NCBI GenBank assembly: GCA_963920765.1
Contig: OY987248.1
Coordinates: 11,752,539 to 11,816,538 of the forward strand
Direction: 5' to 3'
Source of the DNA: Ulota crispa
Taxonomy: Eukaryota; Streptophyta; Bryopsida; Orthotrichales; Orthotrichaceae
Length of the DNA: 64,000 nucleotides
Shown: positions 1 to 9,872 of the stretch, piece by piece
How positions within the stretch are numbered: position 1 is the stretch's first letter
How the letters are laid out: every line of letters starts with the position of its first letter
The notes under the pieces: model-generated
Told to the model about the DNA's origin: nothing
Database searches by the model: none
The model's input: the letters and a program-made list of their open reading frames with translations, nothing else
Position numbers and translations under genes: made by a program

Positions 1-150
1 ACTTATTTGAGGCTACAAATTAGATAAAAGATTTGTGGTTTCAAAAATTTAAAGACAATTGTGACTTTTGACATTTAATTGGCTACTTTTTGATATTTTT
101 GAAACTCTTTCAAAAGGTAAACATGCTTTTCACAAGGAGCATTAGAGGAA

Positions 151-694
151 GTTCACACTGCATCTCACATTCCATCTTTGCAAGTCTTGCCTCAATGTCA
201 AATTCCAACTTAGTTGGGTTATTAAGAGTAAAAAGGAGTACTTAAAAAAATCATGAATATTTTGTATAGAGACATTGGTGGGATTTGGGCTAAAAGTTGG
301 GTTTAGAAAAATGATCAATCCAAAACTTGGAGTGAAATCCCACTTTTTTTTAATGCCAAAACTTTCCAAAAGTGCTACTATAACACTAGAAGAAAAACAA
401 GGATAAACGACTGCCACAAATTGAAACGACTAGGTCACCAGAATTTCCTTGCCATTGCACAACATTTGCACAACTACAATCTAGTCGTGCAGTTGTTTGT
501 GCAATTGCAACACAATTCTAGTGACCTAGTAGTTTCAATTTGTGGCAGTTGTTTATTCTTATTTTTCTTCTAGTGTGTGTAAACAATTGTGACATAGGAT
601 TTGAGATGTAGTGTGAAGCGCCACATCCCAACTTTTGATTTTACACCAATCAGATTTTCAAATTACAATGGGACTTGGGATATAGTGTGAACCA
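151..694. mobile_element. Short inverted-repeat DNA transposon, GTTCACAC-type ends, interrupted
   Basis: The ends are inverted copies (GTTCACACTGCATC at the left, and the reverse complement of GTTCACACTATATCC at the right). The interior matches the copy at 8565-8946 over long stretches, including the shared motif GGGCTAAAAGTTGGGTTTAG. A second small element (384-579) sits inside it. It has no coding capacity and is a non-autonomous element of unknown superfamily. Confidence 0.65.
384..579. mobile_element. CACTA-like MITE nested in the GTTCACAC element
   Basis: This stretch of about 195 bp is nearly a full palindrome. The left end reads CACTAGAAGAAAAA and the right end is its reverse complement, with more than 45 bp of imperfect pairing on each side. 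The CACTA start and the AAGAAAA tail resemble En/Spm (CACTA) terminal repeats. The TSD is unclear (TAA on the left, TAA three bases beyond the strict right end). The related copy at 8565-8946 lacks this insert at the corresponding point, so it inserted after that family had spread. Confidence 0.65.
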
Positions 695-697
695 CCC

Positions 698-1406
698 CTT
701 AGGACTTCTCTAGCCTTGCACTACAGGGTTTGACACACGCCAAGTACAGATGAGAATTAAATGCTCAAGGCCCCTCAAAATTCTCTCATGGCAGTCCATT
801 CTAGTGAGTCAAAGCAATGAACACCATATTCATTAAATTGGGAATTTTGTAACATTTTGGGATTAAGTTGACCAACTTAGACCGACCATTATGGTACAAC
901 TTGGGAATCTGGTTTTCCCAATTTAATGAATATAGTGTTAATGACCCTTTAAAACACTATTAATCCTAAGTTTAGTGAGCTTTATTCTATATTTCCTTAG
1001 GTGAATGGTCAAATGACTATTTATGAGGCACACTTGGAATGTAAGCCTGTAAGGGCCATGTTTAAAATGCATGACTAGAGAGCAAGAATTTTGAGGGCCC
1101 TTAAAAAATAGATGTAATCTCTTGGAGTGTCAAGTTCAAAGCAATGAACAGGGAGAGCCAAAAAACAATAGAAAGTCAGCCGAATGAAATGTGCAAGAAA
1201 CCGATTGAAAATTGAATAAAATGGTTAAAAAACCAAATAATTTTTTGGAAAATTTCCAATTATAGTGTAGGTATATGGAAAATAGCCTGTGCATCCACTG
1301 AAAAAACAAGATGTTTGATGAAATTGAGAAATGTAGGCTTTTAGCTAAAAAAAAGCTCAAAATCTACCCGCACACTGGTTCGAAGTGCAAGGCTAGAAAT
1401 GCTCTT
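698..1406. mobile_element. PIF/Harbinger-like MITE carrying an internal palindrome
   Basis: It is flanked by TTA on both sides, with inverted ends that share CTAGCCTTGCACT. The interior matches the element at 6672-6994, including TAAGTTTAGTGA and TGGTCAxxTGACTATTTxTGAG. A separate palindrome of about 125 bp (819-945, ends AACACCATATTCATTAAATT) interrupts it. A TTA target duplication is typical of PIF/Harbinger elements. No transposase is present. Confidence 0.6.
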
Positions 1407-1768
1407 AGTAAACATTCAGCATAACAATGTTTAGCGAGTCAATTTCCTCCCCGCCGGTGGAGGGATATTCCCCACGATACATGGGGGAGTTCAGTTATAG
1501 ATTGCTGGCAAAGATCTCACGGATGTCATTCGCTGGCGGAGCAAAAGGGAACCCCCCAGTGAAGGTTAACAATGTTATGCAGAGACAATGTTATGCAGAG
1601 AGAGGTTTGGAACCCGGTACTGTAGTGAATTAGGGTTTAAGCCCCGTCACCTCGTTTCTCACAAGAAATCGAACCTCCTCCTCCCACCCACCTTGTGTCT
1701 TCACCAATTGCACCTCTGCTGCTTTCATGCTGCAAACCTCACCGACTACACAATTCCACAACTAAACC
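1407..1768 (+). promoter_or_regulatory. 5' flank and probable leader of the CobW/ZNG1 gene
   Basis: This stretch separates the last upstream MITE from the first ATG at 1769. It is more GC-rich than the DNA to its left. It contains a 16-bp perfect tandem duplication (CAATGTTATGCAGAGA at 1570-1585 and 1586-1601). The last 140 bp are pyrimidine-rich, as expected for a plant 5' leader. I see no clear TATA box. Confidence 0.4.
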
Positions 1769-4700
1769 ATGGACGACAACGACGCTCCTCTCGCAGTTCC
1801 GCTCTTTGAAACCCCGCCCGAAACCTCAACAGGAGAGGAACATCCTCTGGCAGAGCGTCAAATTACGAATGGCGAGGTCGACAAGCAAGCCGAGGCCGTG
1901 GGGATCACCATGATAACCGGCTACTTGGGAGCCGGCAAAACGACGGTGAGCCACACGAAATCTCACCACTATTCCGTCCGTTTGAATTTCCTCTACCATC
2001 TTCAGTCTGTGACGATCTTCCGTGATTGCGCGTTGCTCTGCAGTTAGTCAATTACATTCTGAATGAGAAGCACGGCCGAAGAATAGCAGTGATCTTGAAC
2101 GAGTTCGGCGATGAGCTAGGGATCGAAAAGGCGATGGTGAACGACGGAGACGGCGGTGCGTTGGTGGAGGAATGGGTGGAGCTAGGTAATGGATGTGTCT
2201 GTTGTAGCGTCAAGCACAGCTTCGTTCAAGCGCTTGAACAACTGCTCGAGCGCCGGGAAAAGTAAGGATCGTGTCTGCGTTGCTGCAGAGGATTAGGTTT
2301 TTGTAACCCTAACGGAGAAGACTACTTGCATCACTATAAAGCATTTTCACCAAAACGTACATTGCCTTAACAATTAGGTTGCCTGACCCTAAACTGTAGC
2401 TTTGTTGTTATTGCCATGCCTTTTAAATTTTTTTAGGGAATTGCTAAAGCCACACCCAAAATTGGCTAACGCCACACCCTTGTGAGCATGTAAGGTAGCA
2501 ACACCCATAACCATCAATGTACCCATAACCATCACCTCTAACATCTTGGAAAATCTGTGGATGTGAATAGATGTAATTACAAGGATGTACAACATGTGAA
2601 CATGAAACCTTAGAACCTTAGTGTTGGTATTACGTGCAATTGCGGTGGGCTCTTTAAAATTCACAACTTATTCTCACAGTATCCAAATAATACAATCGAA
2701 ATTGCAAACTCATCACTTTTCTCTTCCTAATAGGATCCTATAATTTGCTAGATGTTTATTAATAATCATCATGTTCAAAACCCTTAATTTGACAGTTATG
2801 GGTGCGGCTACCTTAATTTGAGAATTGAATGCTGTTTTTTTTTATCCAAGTGATTCATCATTCATTCAATCATGGCATTATGACCTCCTTGAGAGAAAGG
2901 AAGAAGAACAAATAAATTTTTTTGCTAAACTTTTATTGCACCATTGCTATTTTTTTGATGTATAATTGTTTTATGTAATTCAAAAGTCCTATGTTTTTAG
3001 TTTCAAATTCAAGCACCTCCAATTTTTTTTAATATAGCCTTAGAGGTGAAACAAATCCATTGATCCAAATTCCAAAAAATCAACATAAAATTCTCACATT
3101 TCATGCTCAAAAGAACACCTTTGGGTGTAGCGTTAGCTGGCTTTAGCAATTCCCTTTTTTTATTGCAATTATTGTTGATGAAAGTTAATGTAGTACCAGT
3201 AAGTATTTGTATGGTGTAAAATGTCAAGAAATGAGTGTGAGGCAATCTAAACGCAGTCTTCAGTATAAGAGTATGGTTATTGAAAGATAAGTGTAGTGTT
3301 GTGGAGAGATCGCTTTGGATACTATGAATATGCTCTTTCTTATATGTTCGTTTTCTATGAAATTTGACAGAGATTTTGTTCGCCGTGTGGTTTTTTACTT
3401 GTTTTGAATGTTTTCACTGCCGTTTTGCAGGTTTGATCATATTCTATTGGAAACTACAGGGCTTGCCAATCCTGGTCCTGTCGCTGCCGTGCTTTGGGTC
3501 GATGATCAACTCGAGTCTCCTGTTCATCTGGACTCTATAGTCACTGTAAGCTTTTGCACTTTTTCTTTTGGATTTTTTTTAAACATGGAACCAAGATGTT
3601 TTGAAGGCTGCTTAACTCTCTTTAGTGTCTGGTAAGACAGTATCCTCAGTATCTTGTCAATGCTTATATTTTGAACATGCAGTGAATAAGAAGAGGGCCG
3701 GCAGGTTGTGGATGCCAGGAACTTTAAGCAGCAACTCGCAGACACACGGGAAAACGGAGCAGTGAATGAGGCTTATCTTCAGATTGCATTTGCGGTAGGT
3801 TTCTCAGATCTTGTGAGGGTTTTATCATATTATCATACTACTAAAATCACAGTGACCTCTATAATATCACATCCGACCTTTGTAATATCACATATTTAGT
3901 CTTTGTGATATTATAGAAAACAAGGAAATAGTTGTTGAAGTTGAGTTGATATTAGAGAGGGTTTTCCGAGTGATATTAAAGAGATCGTAGTTTTATTGCT
4001 TCTCTTTGCTTCACACCTCATTGTTTTTCAATTTTTTTGTGATTTTGAGGAGCTTTGGGCTTTCATGATTTCACTTTTCTATTGGTATTACTAAATGATT
4101 TGAAACATTTGTTCTATTGAAGCGATTTTGGATTTCACAACAATTATAATTATAATAGTGAATACGTAACGTAGCAAGCGCCAACCGCTAGTTATTATTA
4201 TTGTAGTAAAGTAATGAATGAAAAAGCGATTTTTGGTATAAATTGACCTATGAGGCATTGACAGGGGCTGTGATACAGGATGTGGTGCTTCTGAACAAGG
4301 TTGACCTTGTCACTGGAGGCACGACGGAAGTGGAGGACTTGGAAGCTCAGATTCGTAACATCAACGGATTAGTGAAAATAGTTCGCTCTGAGCGTTGTCA
4401 AGTGGACCTCAAGGATGTATTTGAGCGCAGGGCATACAAAGCCCAGGTATTTGTCTATTGTGCTGTATAAACTACCCATGTAGTTGTGTTTCTTGACGGT
4501 TCTTAAACTTTTGCTGGAGTATCTAATCCTTTTATTGTGAATATGCACAGCCTTCAGCAGACGTTGAGAAACTCTTGCAACTGGATGAACGAAATGTTCA
4601 CGATCGTATGGTGGGCACTGTCAGCTTCTCTGTACCTGAAGCTGCTAGCCTGGACAAAGTAATCGCCTCTCCTGTTCAATTCTCTGGATTTTATAATATG

Positions 4701-5681
4701 GGAGTCACCAGCCTGCCAAACTGATATCAATCCAAGTTTTTCACATATTTTTTGTCATTGTAAGAGTGTTATACATGTATCATATGATGGATTCAAACGT
4801 CCTCTGCCAGGTGAACAGTTGGCTTGGGGAGCTCTTGTGGGAAGGAGGAACGGATTCTGAAATTTATCGCATGAAGGGCGTGTTCAATATTCAGGGGTCT
4901 GACCAGACGTACATGCTTCAGGTACCATTCCAAACCAATACATTTGTTACTCTCTTTGTGGGCTGAAATCAGAAGGACCATCTTTTGTCCAGCGGTACAT
5001 CAGTTGAAAAACCTTTAAATATGTGTATAGGCTATGTTTCTACAAAGCCTTCTCACACGCTATGCACCTCTGTTATAGTTAGCCCTGCCAGGGATCATCT
5101 TTTTTAATAAATCGTGGTTACTACTATTTTGGAAGTTTTCGTTGGTTTGGACTGTGGATTTAACTCTAAGAGAGTTTGTCGAATTTTTTTGAGAGTGTAA
5201 ACCTAGTACATATTTGAGGCTTTGCTGATACAAATTTAATTTTTATCTTGAGTAGTTGGTTTTGAAGGTCTTTGTCACGCATTTTACTGTATGTAAATGC
5301 AGGCTGTTCGTGACATCTATGAGCTTGTTTCTACTCGGACCTGGAGGCCAGATGAGAGGCGGAGGACGCAGATAGTCTTTATAGGTATCATAACTTAAAA
5401 ATTGTATCCTCAATTGTCACGTTCATGTGTGAATTTGTGCTGTCAGACTTGCGTTTCATGTTTTACGTGTTTTGTGCTCACTATTGAAAACTATTCCGCT
5501 AAAGGTTCCTTAGATTGTAGAACTAAACAAATAATTGTTTCTTCTTATTTGTAGAGTATCAAAATCCAGTTACTTTTTGGTACCAATCTGAGCTTAGCTG
5601 TGTGGTTGTGCAGGAAAGAATTTGAAGAAAGACCTTTTGTTGGAATCTTTCAAGCCGTGTGTTTCACATGTTTCAGAATAG
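1769..5681 (+). CDS. ZNG1/CobW-family GTP-dependent zinc metallochaperone (COG0523)
   Basis: Exons: 1769-1945, 2044-2261, 3431-3545, 3705-3794, 4279-4446, 4551-4658, 4811-4921, 5303-5384, 5614-5681. All introns are GT-AG and all phases agree, giving 378 aa. Visible motifs are the Walker A loop GYLGAGKTT (51-59), the metal-binding CxCC in GCVCC (109-113), the Walker B-like ETTG (139-142), VVDARNF after the third junction, and the guanine-specificity motif NKVD (206-209). The C-terminal third is the CobW C-terminal domain, ending near [11 protein letters not shown]. Family members hydrolyse GTP and hand zinc to client apoproteins. ZNG1 of animals and fungi supplies methionine aminopeptidase 1. 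There is no clear transit peptide, so a cytosolic protein like the Arabidopsis At1g26520 type is inferred. The N-terminus (LAVPLFE) only loosely resembles the CPELVPI docking motif of animal ZNG1. The ATG at 1769 is the first in frame and gives a plausible family length. Confidence 0.93.
2349..3268. mobile_element. ATTGCATTTAGGTTGCC-family MITE in CobW intron 2, split by another element
   Basis: Both ends belong to the family seen at 22755-23075, 23074-23378, 28629-28922 and 44601-44910. The left part reads CAATTAGGTTGCCT and the right part GTGTAAAATGTCAAGAAATGAG followed by GGCAATCTAAACGCAG. The middle has been displaced by the nested element at 2436-3154. Most of this intron is therefore transposon. 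The outer ends are degraded, so the boundaries are approximate. Confidence 0.55.
2436..3154. mobile_element. Nested non-autonomous element with 8-bp TSD in CobW intron 2
   Basis: The element is 719 bp. Its terminal inverted repeats share GGGAATTGCTAAAGCCA, and subterminal GCTAACG and ACACCC motifs are also mirrored. It is flanked by a perfect 8-bp direct repeat TTTTTTTA (2428-2435 and 3155-3162). An 8-bp duplication fits hAT-type insertion, but the TIR is not a classic hAT end and the T-rich target weakens the assignment. It has no coding potential and lies within an older MITE. Confidence 0.65.
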
Positions 5682-6344
5682 TTGCCGGAGAATGCTTGCA
5701 GTGGCACTTTCTTTTAATCAGATTTTTTCTTTCTTACACAACTAGAATTTTTGTTTCATTGCGAGCACAGTTTCGTAATTAGGTGGAGCTACTCTAACAA
5801 CTGGCGGTGATTTTCGTGTATTAGCCATATTCCTTTTCAGTGTTTGATTCTGATAAGTTGGAGTCTACGTAGGCTCTGCAGCGTACATCATAGTTAAATT
5901 AGGGGTTCAGATACTCTCAAGTGAATTTCAATAAGAATCAGGAATTAGTTTAGTTGCTGTGGAACACAAAACTTAAACATTCATAGTACATTTATGAGCA
6001 TAACTTCCCTAAAACGTCACAGGTCTTCAAAATACACTGAAACCCTAGCTCAAAGGGCTTGGTGTGACGCTTAAGGGTTAATGTACAATCTACAGTACAT
6101 AAGATGCTGCTTGATCCGTAAAGTCCACAAGGTCTCTCCGAGGGACCATCACAGAGTGTAATATGGAGGAATATGTGGAGTTCTGTGAATAAGGGTTGTG
6201 AATTTTGAAGTTTAGTTTATCTTCATTTCTGCCAACACTTTCTCAAGGTGATTGCAAACAAATTTTCTTGATAAATCCGAAGTGAAACTTGTTCAAATAG
6301 AGACAATGTCCCCACAAGGATTTTTTTAAATTTCTTTGGGTTCT

Positions 6345-6439
6345 TTAACCCTTAAACGCCAAAGAGGACAAAAATTGTCCCCTGCAAATATATTGTGCCC
6401 GTGTATTCACGGTTTTAGGCTTTGGTGCTTAAGGGTTAA
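6345..6439. mobile_element. Short TTAACCC-ended palindromic element
   Basis: About 95 bp. It begins TTAACCCTTAAACGCCAAAG and ends with the mirrored CTTTGGTGCTTAAGGGTTAA. It is a minimal member of the TTAACCCCTAAA family common in this window. A lone end of the same type (GACGCTTAAGGGTTAA) is at about 6065-6082. Confidence 0.6.
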
Positions 6440-6671
6440 TCTCTAAATCCATTTTTTAAGGACACTTGAACTAGCGGTTAACCCCACACACTTTTGTTGG
6501 CATAGTCATACTCAAATGTATATTCTAGCAATGTTAGATCTAGTTGTTGCTTGATATAATCACACCAAGTTACTTTCCCAAAGAACAATCACGCTTTCAA
6601 TTGTGAGTAAGGAGTTTGAAATCCTCATCTTCTCCATATGGGTTGCTTTAGAGTATATAAAGTTGGTCTTA

Positions 6672-6994
6672 GAGCATTTGCACCCACACACGCACAAAGA
6701 CTTATACATGCATTAATTGGATGATAAATGTTTAGGGCCCCTAAAAGTTTTCTCTTGACAATTAAATTGAGTGTGTCAAACAATGGCCCTTGAAATCATT
6801 GTTCATTCTAAGTTTAGTGATCTCTATCTTCTACTTCACTTGATGATTGGTCATTTGACTATTTGTGAGCTTGATTGATTATTTGTAAAGCATGCTTGAA
6901 GAGCAAGGGTAGGGGACAAAAAAATTGAGGGCTCTCCAAAAGTAGGTGGAAACATTTGGCGAGTCACAAGTTGCATGCAAGGATGCGGATGCTC
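6672..6994. mobile_element. PIF/Harbinger-like MITE with TTA target duplication
   Basis: 323 bp with ends GAGCATTTGCA and the reverse complement of GAGCATCCGCA, flanked by TTA at 6669-6671 and 6995-6997. The interior matches the interrupted copy at 698-1406. No ORF of note. Confidence 0.7.
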
Positions 6995-7292
6995 TTAGGC
7001 CTTACCTATTGGTGATTATTCACTAAGTTTAATGCCTACCTATACAACTGGCCAATGACTATGCAATGATTCATAGTATTATAACTTTGTACCAAAACCC
7101 TTAAATATCGAATCATACACAAGTTTGAGTCAAGAATTAATCACTATCTATCAAAAATTGGATTTTTTCTTCTAAAACAAGAGTAATTAATTAGTTTGAG
7201 ATGCAAGATTGTTACATATCAAACATGGTGAATTCATATCTTAAAATACTTTTTACAAGAATCCCCCCCTTTTTTTTAAAGACTTCTTACAC

Positions 7293-7348
7293 AATTATCC
7301 ACCATACTTAAAAAACAAATAATTATCCACCATACTTAAAAAACAAAT
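7293..7348. repeat. 28-bp unit duplicated in tandem
   Basis: Two perfect direct copies of a 28-bp AT-rich unit lie side by side at 7293-7320 and 7321-7348. It abuts a transposon that starts about 20 bp later. A replication-slippage duplication is the simplest reading. Confidence 0.85.
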
Positions 7349-7366
7349 AAATCAATGAAGATCAAT

Positions 7367-7800
7367 GAGACAATAGGGGTAGTCACGGCACTTTCATGAA
7401 CGGATCTGGAGAATAAGAATGCAAGCATGTCAAGTTGCTGATGGTTGCCGGAAGCTCCGTTTAGCTTTGCATGCTAAATTTCTCAACTGCCCATTATTCT
7501 CCTTTGGAGATGAAGAACGGAGGCTGTGAAGTATAGCAAGCTAATAATTCATCACAGACTGCTTGGTTTTCTCACATGGTTTCCTGATTTTACCTAGTGC
7601 TGTAAGTCGCCCCCTCTCCTAATTGGTTGAGGAAGAAAGTTACCTTGCATTCTCCATTCTCATTCCCAAACGACACAAATGGGGTGTCACAACACCTTCA
7701 CAAATAACTTGCTCCTATTAACTCCTCCTTTCTCTCCACAACTTCTCAATCTCCATTCTCTTTCCATTCTCAAAAGTGCCGTGACTACCCCTAATGTCTC
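7367..7800. mobile_element. Non-autonomous DNA transposon with 28-bp TIRs
   Basis: 434 bp. The ends pair over about 28 bp with one mismatch, around the shared core AGGGGTAGTCACGGCACTTT. No target duplication was seen. An ORF at 7679-7870 is inside the element and looks like chance. Confidence 0.65.
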
Positions 7801-8564
7801 CCACGACCATCCACTCGAATCCACTCTCATGTACAATATTTTTATTTATAACCTCAAACGCATTAGTTAATCTAAAGTGCACAAAAGGTGCACTCTAGTA
7901 GATCAACCGGTTTTACAAGTAATTGCTCAACAAACATCTAGTTGAAATACTTGTTTGCAGAATCTCCTCCAAATTTTAGATACACTTAAACCATCTAATT
8001 TGAGATAATGTTTAAAACACTACGACCAAAACTAATCTAAGTTAACCGAAATTTATGCAAATTACTTTCTTAATGTGCTTAGCTAATTCACCTGTTTCTA
8101 AAATTAAGCTAAATTAATGTTATTAGCGCAGGACACTAGAAATCGAAATTAGTGCAACTTGTTTGGGCAAAGCGGTGCTAAATTTAGCCATATTTGTAAA
8201 TATATACGACCATTATAGGTTTTAATTTTGAGTGCCTCCAAAGCAACAAAGTCAAAATGAAGGTCAAGAGTGGTGGGCCTTCAAGAATAGAGCCCGCATT
8301 AGAAGACTCCACCTCACCTTCCAATTCAACGTGACTTGTCCTGCAAGGCAAGTCTGCAGTCTGAGCTTATCCATATTTGCAGTCCACTGTTGAAGGTGGC
8401 CACCGCTATTTATTGTGTGGTATCTACAAAAGCCTTAGATTCATTCCAATCTCCGTGCAAAACCAAGAGGCCATACATTCTGACATTCTGTCAGCAAGAG
8501 ATGCGTGGGTGTGCACACAGATAGTATTCAGCAGACTAAAATACAACAAAATCAATTAATATAA

Positions 8565-8946
8565 GCGGCGGTTCACACTTCACACTATGTCCCATGTCTC
8601 ATTTTTTCAAGTCCCACCTCAATGCAAGATCCCAATTTTCATTTGGTACTCAAGGATGAAAAGGAGAAATAAAAAAAGTCATGAATATTTTATGCAAATA
8701 TGTTGGTGAAAATTTGGGCTAAAAGTTGGGTTTAGCAAAATGGTTGACCCAAATCTTGGGCAAAGTCCCACCCTTTTTGACGTCAAAACTTTTAAAAAGT
8801 GCTTCCCTATAAGCAAAATGTAGTGAATTGAGATATGGGACATGGTAAGAATTGCCAAGTCCCAACTTTTGACTCATAAACAACTAGATTTTAAAATATT
8901 AAAATTTCAGCAAAACTTGGGAAATAAGATGTAGTGTGAACCGCTC
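8565..8946. mobile_element. GTTCACAC-type MITE, uninterrupted copy
   Basis: About 380 bp with inverted ends GCGGTTCACAC and the reverse complement of GAGCGGTTCACAC. It is the intact counterpart of 151-694 and shows that copy's gap at the nested insertion. Non-coding. Confidence 0.65.
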
Positions 8947-9080
8947 CTAAATAACTTCATGAAAATGGCTAAGGAACTAGTCAAGAGTATTACAAAGAAG
9001 GCAAGCAAAGCAAAAATCAAGCCAGGGGTCAAGCACGGATTAGATGCAAAATTTAGAAATAGTCCACCACAACACAAGCT

Positions 9081-9380
9081 AATACAACTACTCTAAATAG
9101 TGCCTTTAGATTGCCATAACAATTAGGTCGTCTTATCCTAGAAAGTTACTTCATGACTCATTGCTTGGCCACTTGGAAGCACATGCAACTCTCTAGATAT
9201 TAGGAACTCTCATGGTTTACAACCTAGACAATGCAATTTGTTTTTTCACAACATTATTATTGTTGCCAAGTCCTTGTTCTTAAAAGTTATGAAGAAATTT
9301 ATTAGAATAACAATAAATATTTATTTAGTGTAAAATATCAAGAAATTAATATGGGGCAACCTAAATGCAGATAAGTGTTG
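9081..9380. mobile_element. Degraded ATTGCATTTAGGTTGCC-family MITE
   Basis: The left part (CAATTAGGTCGTC, CATGACTCATTGCTTGGCCACTTGG) and the right part (GTGTAAAATATCAAGAAATTA, GGGGCAACCTAAATGCAG) line up in order with the better copies at 22755-23075 and 44601-44910. Both extreme termini are lost or mutated. Confidence 0.55.
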
Positions 9381-9872
9381 TGGACGCCTGGACGGGTCCA
9401 AGATTATTATCCCCTCTTCCTCCTTAAAGTTGAATTGACCAATCATATAATTTCAATGACACAGTTTCCATGACAGCTTAAGTACAAGCATGTGCGAGAT
9501 AAGAATCCAATTTTTCTACGACGTTACACAAGAGAACAGATTATCCCCATAGAAACTCCACCTTTAAAACCCACAGAAGAGACACACAAAAGAGGGAGAG
9601 GAGAGAATGATATAAGTTTCAAAAAGAGAGAAAAATCCGGTAAGAGTAGAGATCCAGTTTTATTTTGTAAGGTTATGCATGTGGTCAGCTAATCATGAGT
9701 ACGAGGCAAAAATGATCGCTACCAAACCACACGTTACGTGTCATCTTTTCAGCATGGACAGTACACAAGAGAGGGTAGTACACTGAATGTTCACTCAGAA
9801 ACACGTGAGTTTGTTGAAGTAATAACAACAGTTAAGTATTTAATGGAGATTGTATTTTCCCACTTGTTTTTC

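Larger units (their letters stand above)
5682..9872. other. Convergent intergenic region between CobW and LSF1, mostly MITEs
   Basis: No exon-like sequence was recognised. From 5682 to about 6300 there is the likely 3' UTR and plain AT-rich DNA. Then come small transposons at 6345-6439, 6672-6994, 7367-7800, 8565-8946 and about 9081-9380, with a 28-bp tandem duplication at 7293-7348. From 9381 to 9872 lies the probable 3' UTR of the leftward-transcribed LSF1 gene. The short ORFs here lack family features. Confidence 0.5.
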
